This document shows positions 8,175 through 15,322 of a stretch of 46,423 nucleotides of DNA, piece by piece. The stretch covers positions 1 to 46,423 of the forward strand of contig JABDGW010000018.1 in the NCBI GenBank assembly GCA_013285855.1, given 5' to 3'. Source of the stretch: Bacteroidota bacterium. Its GTDB lineage: Bacteria > Bacteroidota > Bacteroidia > Chitinophagales > Chitinophagaceae. The notes under the pieces are model-generated. The model worked only from the letters and a program-made list of their open reading frames with translations. It did no database searches and was not told where the DNA came from. A program made the position numbers and the translations under genes. The stretch's first letter is position 1. The number at the start of each line of letters is the position of its first letter.

Positions 8175-8642
8175 TTAATCTTCAACTTGTTTTAAAATAT
8201 CATCAAGAAGCTGATATGATATATGAAAATTTATTTCTCTTATTTTTTCGAAATATGGTCTAAGAGAAGTAATTATTTTTTCTTGTCGTGCTTTCAAAAA
8301 TACCCCTAAAGTTCCGGTATATGTAAGATGTAATTGTTCAGCTAATTTTCTGCCTTTTAAATCATCAATAATTAATAATGAAGGTTGCAACTCTGATGCT
8401 AATGCAATTGCACTTGCTTCGCCTGCGTCTACCTGTTCTAATAATTTCTTGAGGAAGATTTGATCTTTTACTTCAACAATCTTTATCCATGCAGGCAATG
8501 ATTTTCCAAATTCATTGGCTACTTTTTCTGAAGTAATAATTTCATTAAATAATTCATGAAGAATATGTAACGCATCAATTTTATCAAGAAGTATAAAACA
8601 ACTTGTATCTGCAATTACAACTTTAAATTCTTCCGGCATCAT
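8175..8642 (-). CDS. DUF3368 PIN-fold toxin (VapC-like)
   Basis: DUF3368 proteins are PIN-domain ribonucleases that act as the toxins of type II toxin-antitoxin pairs. The 155-residue product has the acidic pattern of a PIN active site: Asp12 (VVIADTSC), Glu44 (VANEFG), Glu75 (DAGEASAI) and Asp93/Asp94 (LIIDDLKGR). The gene starts (ATG 8642, or 8639) inside the last codons of the upstream UPF0175 gene. The overlap is 20 bases, which implies translational coupling. I infer the RNA target is a tRNA or rRNA by analogy with VapC; nothing in the sequence shows it. Confidence 0.88.
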   Translation of the reverse strand: MMPEEFKVVIADTSCFILLDKIDALHILHELFNEIITSEKVANEFGKSLPAWIKIVEVKDQIFLKKLLEQVDAGEASAIALASELQPSLLIIDDLKGRKLAEQLHLTYTGTLGVFLKARQEKIITSLRPYFEKIREINFHISYQLLDDILKQVED

Positions 8643-8850
8643 TTAAAACATCTTCCAATGAATAATTGATGAAAGAAACATCATAATCGGAAAGTATACC
8701 TGCAAACTCAGTTTTCGAAACATTAGCGAGTTCTGCAGCCTGACCCAAAGAAAGTTTGCCAGATTCATAGAGTTTTGCAGCTAAGAATCTTTGCGTTTCT
8801 GCTGAATCCATTTTAAGAGTATCTGGTATTTCAAGTGTGAGTCTACTCAT
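8623..8850 (-). CDS. UPF0175 family antitoxin
   Basis: The 75-residue protein has a short N-terminal strand (LTLEIPDTL) and a helix-turn-helix-like centre (LSLGQAAELANVSKTEF). Its C-terminal tail would bind the toxin. UPF0175 proteins regularly precede DUF3368 PIN toxins. The start at ATG 8850 lies 4 bases downstream of a perfect TAnnTTTG box, which suggests an almost leaderless mRNA. A 12-bp palindrome covers this box (see the operator entry), the usual sign of autoregulation by the antitoxin complex. The pair sits between thrC and the broken namZ gene, as if inserted there. Confidence 0.85.
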   Translation of the reverse strand: MSRLTLEIPDTLKMDSAETQRFLAAKLYESGKLSLGQAAELANVSKTEFAGILSDYDVSFINYSLEDVLNDAGRI

Positions 8851-8852
8851 GC

Positions 8853-8882
8853 AACAAATTTAGTCATTTTACTAAACTTGTT
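8853..8882 (-). promoter_or_regulatory. Toxin-antitoxin operator-promoter: 12-bp inverted repeat over a TAnnTTTG box
   Basis: The arms AACAAATTTAGT (8853-8864) and ACTAAACTTGTT (8871-8882) match at 11 of 12 positions around a 6-base spacer. Read on the minus strand, the distal arm contains TAAATTTG (8862-8855), an exact Bacteroidota -7 box, 4 bases before the antitoxin ATG. The other arm overlaps the stop codon of thrC (8881-8883). A bound antitoxin would block the polymerase. No good -33 element is visible. Confidence 0.7.
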
Positions 8883-10185
8883 ACCTGTTCATCATCCATT
8901 CTTTAAAATCATCAAATGAAGCATTCATTTGTATACTTCGCTTTTGTTGATTAAAAAGATATTTTATGTTATCCGGAATTTCAATTTTTGTATTGATTGC
9001 TTCTTCAACTGTTTCAGGAAATTTTACAGGATGTGCTGTTTCTAAAAATATACCACCACCGGAAGAATTCTGTACACCGTCACCCAAATAATCAATCAAT
9101 GCATAATAACCAACAGCGCCATGCGGATCTAATGTGTAATTATATTGATTGAAAACTTCGTTGATCGTTGCTTTTGTTGCTGCATCACCAATGCTATAAC
9201 TGCTTAAAATGTTTTTTAAATCTTTTATCTGATGACGAAACAATTCCAGCACACGCACAAAATTGCTTGGATTGCCAACATCCATAGCATTTGAAATGGT
9301 TGCTATTGTTTTTTTAGGCTGATATTCTCCGCTTTGTAAAAACTGCGGAACAACATCATTTGCATTACACGCAGCAATAAAATGTTTAACCGGCAAACCG
9401 GAAACATGCGCTAAAATCCCTGCACAGATATTTCCAAAGTTCCCGCTGGGAACACTGATAACAGGCGGTTCCTCATGCTGCCATTGCTGGTATGCGAAGA
9501 AGTAATATAATTGTTGCGGCAACCATCTTGCTACATTAATTGAGTTAGCAGAAGTAAGCGTCAATTTCTTATTCAGATCAGCGTCGGCAAAAGCTTCCTT
9601 AACGATTGCCTGGCAATCATCAAAGCTGCCATTAATTTCCAGTGCTGAAATGTTTTTACCGAGTGTTGTTAATTGCAATTCCTGTACAACACTTACTTTT
9701 TTTGAAGGATATAGAATAATTACATCAACTCCATCAACACCTAAAAAACCATTGGCGACTGCGCCGCCCGTATCGCCTGATGTAGCCACCAAAACAGTTG
9801 TATGCTGATTTTTATTTCGATTGAAATACCCCAAACAGCGGCTCATAAATCTTGCACCAACATCTTTAAAAGCCAATGTTGGTCCGTGAAATAACTCAAG
9901 TGCATAAACATTATTATGAACATTGACTAAAGGAAAATCGAAGTTGATTGTTTCCGTAATAATGTTTTGTAAAACATCATCAGGAATGCTTTCGCCAACA
10001 AAAGGTTTCATTACTTCAAAACCAATTTCTTCTTTTGATTTTGTTTTGATGTTAGCAATAAAATCTTTTGATAATGTTGGTATAGTTGATGGGAAATATA
10101 AACCTTTATCAGGTGCTTGTCCTTTTATAGTTGCTTCTTCGAATGTTGCTGGTGGTGAAATCTTATTTAAGCTGTAATAATTCAT
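8881..10185 (-). CDS. thrC: Threonine synthase
   Basis: ThrC converts O-phosphohomoserine to threonine with pyridoxal phosphate. The cofactor lysine is visible in TLAFKDVGARF. The phosphate-binding region appears as SGDTGGAVANGF, and SVPSGNFGNICAG is another family motif. The protein has 434 residues from ATG 10185 (MNYYSLNKISPP). The longer frame to 10221 starts inside a dispersed repeat and adds 12 residues foreign to the family. The gene is the last of the minus-strand thrA-thrB-thrC operon, separated from thrB by 121 bases that hold repeat copy 2. Confidence 0.95.
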   Translation of the reverse strand: MNYYSLNKISPPATFEEATIKGQAPDKGLYFPSTIPTLSKDFIANIKTKSKEEIGFEVMKPFVGESIPDDVLQNIITETINFDFPLVNVHNNVYALELFHGPTLAFKDVGARFMSRCLGYFNRNKNQHTTVLVATSGDTGGAVANGFLGVDGVDVIILYPSKKVSVVQELQLTTLGKNISALEINGSFDDCQAIVKEAFADADLNKKLTLTSANSINVARWLPQQLYYFFAYQQWQHEEPPVISVPSGNFGNICAGILAHVSGLPVKHFIAACNANDVVPQFLQSGEYQPKKTIATISNAMDVGNPSNFVRVLELFRHQIKDLKNILSSYSIGDAATKATINEVFNQYNYTLDPHGAVGYYALIDYLGDGVQNSSGGGIFLETAHPVKFPETVEEAINTKIEIPDNIKYLFNQQKRSIQMNASFDDFKEWMMNR

Positions 10186-10253
10186 GCTGAATAGAATTGT
10201 TGCAGTACAAGTGAGTGACACAACGAAGTATCATAGCAGCACTGCAGCTGACT
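10186..10253 (-). repeat. Dispersed intergenic repeat, copy 2 of 4
   Basis: On the minus strand this copy contains GTTGTGTCACTCACTTGTAC and ends TCTATTCAGC, directly before the thrC ATG. It aligns with the copies at 3701, 31411 and 41457 and lies inside the thr operon, between thrB and thrC. Confidence 0.65.
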
Positions 10254-10306
10254 TCATAATAATAAAAATTAAAATCCTTAAATCTATTAATCCTATAAAT
10301 CCTGGT

Positions 10307-11650
10307 TCAGACAATCTTTACGCCTTCCTTATTAATCGTTGTTACATGTGTATGATATGCCATACCCATTGCATCGTAAATATTTTTCATCGCAGCTTCA
10401 ATCTGCTTTGCTGTTTGCGCATCTTTGCTCAACATAAAAATGGATGGGCCTGAACCTGAAATGCCACCACCTAACGCACCAGCCTCTTTGCTTGCTTTTT
10501 TTATATCATCGAAACCGGGGATTAAAATACTGCGTACAGGTTCAATAATAAAATCTTCCAAAGAACGACCGATCAAATCATAATCATGTTTAATAAAGCC
10601 TGCAACAAGCCCTGCAATATTCCCCCATTGTTTAATAGCATCTTTTAACTGCACCTGTTGTTTTAAAATTTGGCGGGCATCAGAAGTCTTTACTTCAATC
10701 TGCGGATGCACAACCGTTACATGCAATTCAGGCGCTTCAATGCTGATGATATCCAACGGAAAAACAGAACGAATTAATGTAACGCCGCCATAAATGCAAG
10801 GCGCAATATTATCGGCATGTTTTACACCGCATGCAACCTTTTCGCCATTCATCGCGAAGCGCACCAGATCCTGTTTTGTAAACCGATTATTTAAAAGATA
10901 ATTTGCTGCAACCACAACGCCGGCTGCACTTGCAGCGCTTGAGCCAATGCCGCTTCCCGGCATTATATTTTTTTTGCTGATGAGCGTAAAGCCTTTTACA
11001 TCTTTTGTTTCTTCAAGTAATGCAAGTAATGCAGCACCGCTTACATTTTTTTCTGCTTCTGTTGGTAAATCAAAATCATCGTTATTGATGATTTTAATTC
11101 CGGGTTTATCTGAAATTTCAAGAGTAAATTCATCACAAGGTCCATTCAAACACAAACCTAAAATATCAAAACCGCAAACAATGTTTGCAACAGTTGCGGG
11201 AGCAAAAACAGTAACGCCCCCAGCCCCTAAAGGGGAGTTTTGTAACTCGCTAATAGTATTTTTAATCTTTTCCAATACCGTTTCTAACTTTAAGGTCACT
11301 TCATCATTTGTAAATCTAATAATTTTCAAGCCTAAGCTTTTAAGATTGAATTCCCTTTCAGCATCATGTCTTTTTACATCTTCATTATCGTGAATACTAC
11401 CATCAACTTCAATTATAAATTTCAATTTATGACAATAAAAATCTGCAACATAAATTGAAAGTGGATGTTGTCTTCTAAATTTTAAAGTCCATTCATTTGT
11501 TTTTAAATAATTCCAAAGCAATTCTTCTGCATTAGTCATCTTATTTCTTAACTCCTCTGCTTTTCTAAATATTAATGGATTTGCACCGTAATGCATTCCC
11601 CTATCTTTCAAAGGCGAGTATAGAAAATTGTTCAAAAAAACTTGTTTCAT
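10307..11650 (-). CDS. thrB: Homoserine kinase with an in-frame N-terminal DUF559 endonuclease-domain insertion
   Basis: Residues 146-447 are a complete homoserine kinase (GHMP family). It opens with VTVFAPATVANIVCGFDILG and carries the ATP loop PGSGIGSSAA at 231-240. The enzyme phosphorylates homoserine for ThrC. Residues 5-145 do not belong to it: they are a DUF559 domain (PD-(D/E)xK fold, related to Vsr-type nucleases). It has FRRQHPLSIYVADFYC, a catalytic Asp70 and the motif IIEVDGSIH (Glu81, Asp83). The frame begins MKQV, a normal ThrB start, and the native sequence resumes with VTVFAPAT, so the cassette seems to have entered after codon 4. There is no ATG at the kinase boundary, so the fusion must be translated whole. 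It starts 51 bases after the thrA stop. Confidence 0.9.
   Translation of the reverse strand: MKQVFLNNFLYSPLKDRGMHYGANPLIFRKAEELRNKMTNAEELLWNYLKTNEWTLKFRRQHPLSIYVADFYCHKLKFIIEVDGSIHDNEDVKRHDAEREFNLKSLGLKIIRFTNDEVTLKLETVLEKIKNTISELQNSPLGAGGVTVFAPATVANIVCGFDILGLCLNGPCDEFTLEISDKPGIKIINNDDFDLPTEAEKNVSGAALLALLEETKDVKGFTLISKKNIMPGSGIGSSAASAAGVVVAANYLLNNRFTKQDLVRFAMNGEKVACGVKHADNIAPCIYGGVTLIRSVFPLDIISIEAPELHVTVVHPQIEVKTSDARQILKQQVQLKDAIKQWGNIAGLVAGFIKHDYDLIGRSLEDFIIEPVRSILIPGFDDIKKASKEAGALGGGISGSGPSIFMLSKDAQTAKQIEAAMKNIYDAMGMAYHTHVTTINKEGVKIV
11216..11239. repeat. REP-like palindrome at the kinase-side end of the DUF559 cassette
   Basis: The core is CCCCTAAAGGGG (11224-11235), preceded by GCCCCCAG and followed by AGTT. 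On the coding strand it is read as the residues SPLGAGG that join the nuclease domain to ThrB. An inverted copy, differing only in the length of its C/G runs, lies at 11682-11702. Confidence 0.7.
11598..11621. repeat. Degenerate REP-like sequence at the start side of the DUF559 cassette
   Basis: On the minus strand this reads ATACTCGCCTTT, a short insert, then TAGGGG. It matches the 11216 copy in the same orientation apart from a six-base insertion. It encodes SPLKDRG just before the conserved MHYGANPLIF start of the DUF559 domain. Confidence 0.5.
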
Positions 11651-11681
11651 TTAAAGTTGAATAGAAGTTTAAGCTTCAAAT

Positions 11682-11702
11682 AACTCCCTTTAGGGCTGGG
11701 GC
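11682..11702. repeat. REP-like palindrome between thrA and thrB (inverted copy)
   Basis: AACTCCCTTTAGGGCTGGGG (11682-11701) is the reverse complement of the 11216 copy, with one base fewer in each C/G run. It fills the start of the thrA-thrB gap and touches the thrA stop codon (11702-11704). Confidence 0.65.
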
Positions 11703-14149
11703 TATACTCTTGCTACTCTTATAATATCAGCAAACACACCGCTGGCTGTTACATCTGCACCAGCGCCGGCGCCTTTTACAACCAAAGGTTGTTCAGGATA
11801 ACGTTGCGTGTAAAACAAAACAATATTATCCTTTCCATATAAATGATAAAAATCCGAATTGTCCGGAATATGTTTTAATCCAACTGAAGCTTTGTCATTT
11901 TCATATTCTGCAACAAACTTCAGTTTGCAATTTTTTGCAGCTGCTTCTTCAAATAATTTTTTGAAATGATCTTCATGCTTTGCCATTTCTTTATAAAAGT
12001 CTGCAACACTTCCATTAAAACATGACTGAGGCAAAAAACCATTGTTGGTGATATCATCCATTTCAATATGCTCTCCTGATTCGCGTGCAAGAATTAAAAT
12101 CTTACGCATCACATCTGTGCCACCTAAATCCAAACGCGGATCTGGTTCTGTATAGCCTTCATCCTGCGCCTGTTTTACCACTTCTGCAAACGGTTTTGTT
12201 GCATTATAATTATTAAAAACAAAATTTAATGTGCCCGATAAAACGGCTTGAATTTTTGTAACCGCATCGCCGCTTCTCCGCAAATCATTCAATGTGCCTA
12301 TAACCGGCAAACCTGCACCAACATTGGTTTCAAACAAAAACAATGCATTGTATTCTTTTGCCAAAGATTTTAAATGACTATAATTTTTGTATGAAGATGA
12401 AGCAGCAATTTTATTACAGGCAACGACCGACACCGCTTTTGATAAAAGTGCATCATAAACTTTTGATACGTTTTCATCAGCTGTCACATCAACAAAAACA
12501 GAATTGCGCAGGTTTTTTTGAATAATGGTTTCAGTAAACTTATTCAACTGCATATCGTCTCCATTCTTTTGTAATTCCTCTTTCCAGGTTTTTAAATTAA
12601 TATCATTACCATCATTTGAAAACAACATCTTTTTACTGTTAGCAATGCCGTTAATCTTCAATTGCAGGTTTAAATGTTCAAGTAAAAATTGCTGCTGCTG
12701 TTTAATTTGGTTTAATAGTTTACTTCCAACATTTCCAACTCCAATAATAAATATGTTCAACTGCTTGTAAGCAGATTCAAAAAACGCTTCGTGCAAAACA
12801 TTCACTGCTTTTTTTATGTCTTCATGCGCAATAACAGCAGAAATATTTCTTTCAGATGAACCCTGGGCAATGGCTCTTACATTAATCCCGTTTCTTCCAA
12901 GCGCATCAAACATTTTCCCGGCAATGCCTGTGTGGCTTTTCATTTTATCACCTACCAGCGCAATAATGGATTGTCCTGTTTCAACAGTTAAAGGCTCAAG
13001 CCTTTCCTGTGCAATTTCTATTTCAAATGTTTTATCAACAACCTGCTTTGCTTTACCTGCATCGCTTGTATTTACGGCAACACAAATTGAATGCTCAGAT
13101 GAGCTTTGCGTGATAAGAATCACGTTAATTTTTTCGTTTGCCAATGCTTCAAACAAACGTTTTGAAAAACCCGGAATGCCTATCATGCCACTGCCTTCAA
13201 GACTTAACAATGCAACTGCATTTATGCTGGAAATACCTGTAATAATATCTCCGTCATCCCGCGAAATATTTTCTATAATAGTGCCCGCATCATTAGGCGA
13301 AAAAGTATTTTTAATCCAGGTAGGAATATTTTTATGCATCACCGGCTGAATGGTTGGCGGGTAAATAACTTTTGCGCCAAAATGTGAAAGCTCCATCGCT
13401 TCCTGGTAAGAAATAGATGCAATTGGTTTTGCATTTGAAACCCAGCGCGGATCAGCGGTCATCATACCACTTACATCAGTCCATATTTCTAATGAAGAAG
13501 CGTTAATAGCGGCGGCATAAATGGCTGCTGTATAATCGCTGCCGCCCCGGCCTAATGTGGTTATGTTGTTATTTTCATCACTGGCAACAAAACCCGGCGC
13601 AATAAATAATTTTTTGGCTGATGAAGAGATTGCTTTTTCGATCAGCTTATTCGTTGTTTCAAAATCAACTGCAGCAAAACCAAAACTGCTGTTTGTTTTT
13701 ATAAGTTGCCGCGAATCTAGCCACGTATGGTCAGCATTTTTTGATTGCAGGAAAGCGGAAATAATTTTTGATGATAATAACTCACCAAAACTTATGATAC
13801 GGTCTTTTGTGCGCAGCGATAATTCCTTTAAATAAAAAACACTGTTACAGATTTCTTCAAGCTCGTTAAACTGCTGCTTTATCAAACTTAAGCAACTGCT
13901 TTGATGGGTTACGGGTAATAAAGTACGTGTTGCATCAAGATGTTTCTTCTCTAATTCCTTTAAAATGTCTTTGTAAGATTCATCCGTTTTTTCTGCAAGT
14001 ATTCCCGCATCAATTAATGCATCAGTTACACCGCCTAAAGCACTTACAATTACAACCTGCGGTTCACTATTATTAATTACTATGCCACCAACGTTTTGAA
14101 TATTTTGCGCATTGGCAACTGAGGAACCGCCAAACTTTAAAACTTTCAT
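11702..14149 (-). CDS. thrA: Bifunctional aspartate kinase / homoserine dehydrogenase I
   Basis: The 815-residue protein phosphorylates aspartate and reduces aspartate semialdehyde, the first and third steps toward threonine. The kinase domain (about 1-290) opens with MKVLKFGGSSVA and has TTLGRGGSDYTAA. Two ACT regulatory regions follow (about 310-460). The dehydrogenase domain (about 465-815) shows the NAD(P) loop IIGVGNVGSKL, and later AVLSGTLNFVF and the motif GYTEPDPRLDLGGTDV. Feedback inhibition by threonine is expected from the ACT domains. It is the first gene of the operon. The 150-base upstream gap is AT-rich and has no convincing attenuator. Confidence 0.96.
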   Translation of the reverse strand: MKVLKFGGSSVANAQNIQNVGGIVINNSEPQVVIVSALGGVTDALIDAGILAEKTDESYKDILKELEKKHLDATRTLLPVTHQSSCLSLIKQQFNELEEICNSVFYLKELSLRTKDRIISFGELLSSKIISAFLQSKNADHTWLDSRQLIKTNSSFGFAAVDFETTNKLIEKAISSSAKKLFIAPGFVASDENNNITTLGRGGSDYTAAIYAAAINASSLEIWTDVSGMMTADPRWVSNAKPIASISYQEAMELSHFGAKVIYPPTIQPVMHKNIPTWIKNTFSPNDAGTIIENISRDDGDIITGISSINAVALLSLEGSGMIGIPGFSKRLFEALANEKINVILITQSSSEHSICVAVNTSDAGKAKQVVDKTFEIEIAQERLEPLTVETGQSIIALVGDKMKSHTGIAGKMFDALGRNGINVRAIAQGSSERNISAVIAHEDIKKAVNVLHEAFFESAYKQLNIFIIGVGNVGSKLLNQIKQQQQFLLEHLNLQLKINGIANSKKMLFSNDGNDINLKTWKEELQKNGDDMQLNKFTETIIQKNLRNSVFVDVTADENVSKVYDALLSKAVSVVACNKIAASSSYKNYSHLKSLAKEYNALFLFETNVGAGLPVIGTLNDLRRSGDAVTKIQAVLSGTLNFVFNNYNATKPFAEVVKQAQDEGYTEPDPRLDLGGTDVMRKILILARESGEHIEMDDITNNGFLPQSCFNGSVADFYKEMAKHEDHFKKLFEEAAAKNCKLKFVAEYENDKASVGLKHIPDNSDFYHLYGKDNIVLFYTQRYPEQPLVVKGAGAGADVTASGVFADIIRVARV

Positions 14150-14299
14150 CCTGAATATTAATTATTCTTTGAAAAGTTTTAAAGAACGATTTTTTTTGTG
14201 ACGAATAAAAATTTTTTCTTTTTTGTTTACTTATGAATGTTAGTTTTTTGATTGTTCTCCATCAAATTATACAAAGTTTTTTGAGCAGTTATTTTTATG

Positions 14300-15058
14300 C
14301 TATTCACTTACCCAAAACTCAATATTATATTCTGTTTCGCCGAGGAAACCATATTTACCAAAAATAACCGTTTTGTTCACAGCAGCGCCTTTATCATCAT
14401 GCCGGTTTTCAAGATATAATTTTTTGCCAGGGTATTTTGCGCTGATTGAATACTTGCCGATGGGAACGTCTTTTACCATAAAAGTACCGGCAACATCTTC
14501 CACCTTTCTTTCAAAAGAAACAGCAGCACTGCCATCAATCAAAGTGCCGTCTATTGGTGTAAAAACTATTTTTATTTTATCCATCTGTGCATCTGTGCCA
14601 AATTGATATAAATCAACATGCGCACCATAATAACCATCTTCACCAGGCTTTTTGCCGCTTAACTTCCATGTAAAATTTCTAATGGCGGTATCTGCCTGTG
14701 AAAATGGAGCTTTATTTCCATCCATTTCAAAAAGATAAGTTTTGCCATAAGCATTTTTGCTGTACTTAGCCGTTGCTATCCAGTCGCCTGCAGGATCTGA
14801 TGGAATATTGATACTGTACTTGCCGTTGATGTTAGTTGTTGCATACAAATATGTTCCTGACCACACCGTATGTTCTGCTGTTATATTAACACCCTTTAAT
14901 GCGTTACCGCGGGTATCTGTTGCCTTTCCTGTCACCGCTCCTGCTTTTTTTATTATTGATTGATAAGACGAAGCCTGTATGGCAACAGCTTGTTTTTTAC
15001 ATGCCGGGAATAATGAGCTGCCACCTAAAATAAGTGCAGCAAAAAAAGTTTTTTTCAT
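14300..15058 (-). CDS. Secreted lipoprotein with a carboxypeptidase-regulatory-like domain
   Basis: The 252-residue product has a signal peptide ending in the lipobox LFPAC (Cys 20). Residues 40-120 form a carboxypeptidase-regulatory-like (transthyretin-like) beta sandwich: GKATDTRGNALKGVNITAEH then TTNINGKYSINIPSD. The remaining half (about 130-252) is beta-rich and may hold a second such domain (VPIGKYSISAKYPGKKLYLE). No enzyme motif is visible. The gene stands alone between thrA and the divergent TraB/GumN gene. A surface or adhesive role is a guess. Confidence 0.75.
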   Translation of the reverse strand: MKKTFFAALILGGSSLFPACKKQAVAIQASSYQSIIKKAGAVTGKATDTRGNALKGVNITAEHTVWSGTYLYATTNINGKYSINIPSDPAGDWIATAKYSKNAYGKTYLFEMDGNKAPFSQADTAIRNFTWKLSGKKPGEDGYYGAHVDLYQFGTDAQMDKIKIVFTPIDGTLIDGSAAVSFERKVEDVAGTFMVKDVPIGKYSISAKYPGKKLYLENRHDDKGAAVNKTVIFGKYGFLGETEYNIEFWVSE

Positions 15059-15322
15059 ACAATTTTTTTATTGGTTTTTGTTTATGCCCTCAAAACTATT
15101 ACTGCAATAAAATGCTGAAAAGAGCTATGTGCGTGAACTGCATAAAAAAAAGTATGAAATGTTGAATGAAGAACAAGCTATTATCTGAGAAGTTTGAAGC
15201 GCGGCTATTTCCGTACTTATTAAAGCAATAATATTTCGCTTTACTATAAATTATTTTATTTCGGTGAATCTGTTATTTTCGCGCCCTGAATTCTTATAAC
15301 CCGCTTATTAAAGCCCCTGCTT

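Larger units (their letters stand above)
11216..11638 (-). mobile_element. DUF559 endonuclease cassette bounded by REP-like repeats, inserted in thrB
   Basis: The segment is 423 bases (141 codons), so it keeps the thrB frame. Both borders translate to similar residues, SPLKDRG at the start side and SPLGAGG at the end side, because each border is a same-orientation REP-like sequence. A GTT flanks it on both sides (codon 4 and codon 146), a possible tiny target duplication. The only gene inside is the DUF559 nuclease domain; there is no transposase. An alternative border is the inverted copy at 11682-11702, making the element 11216-11702. Confidence 0.6.

Noticed and set aside
10947-11393. Plus-strand ORF (148 residues) antisense to thrB and the DUF559 part
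   Set aside because: The opposite strand holds clear enzyme motifs. The product is Ser/Phe-rich as expected for a reverse frame.
12816-13349. Long plus-strand ORF (177 residues) antisense to thrA
   Set aside because: It is a shadow of a well-supported, highly conserved coding sequence. It has no ribosome-binding site and no recognisable domain.
14150-14299. Possible thr leader peptide: an 11-codon ORF (MENNQKTNIHK) upstream of thrA
   Set aside because: It has only one Thr and one Ile, and the following hairpins are weak and AT-rich without a convincing terminator/antiterminator pair.
15059-15322. Possible fifth copy of the dispersed repeat near 15110-15170
   Set aside because: Only a short GCTGAA start and a loose GTGCGTGAACTGC resemble it. 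The similarity is too weak to call. The 264-base gap otherwise holds only a near-consensus promoter box.
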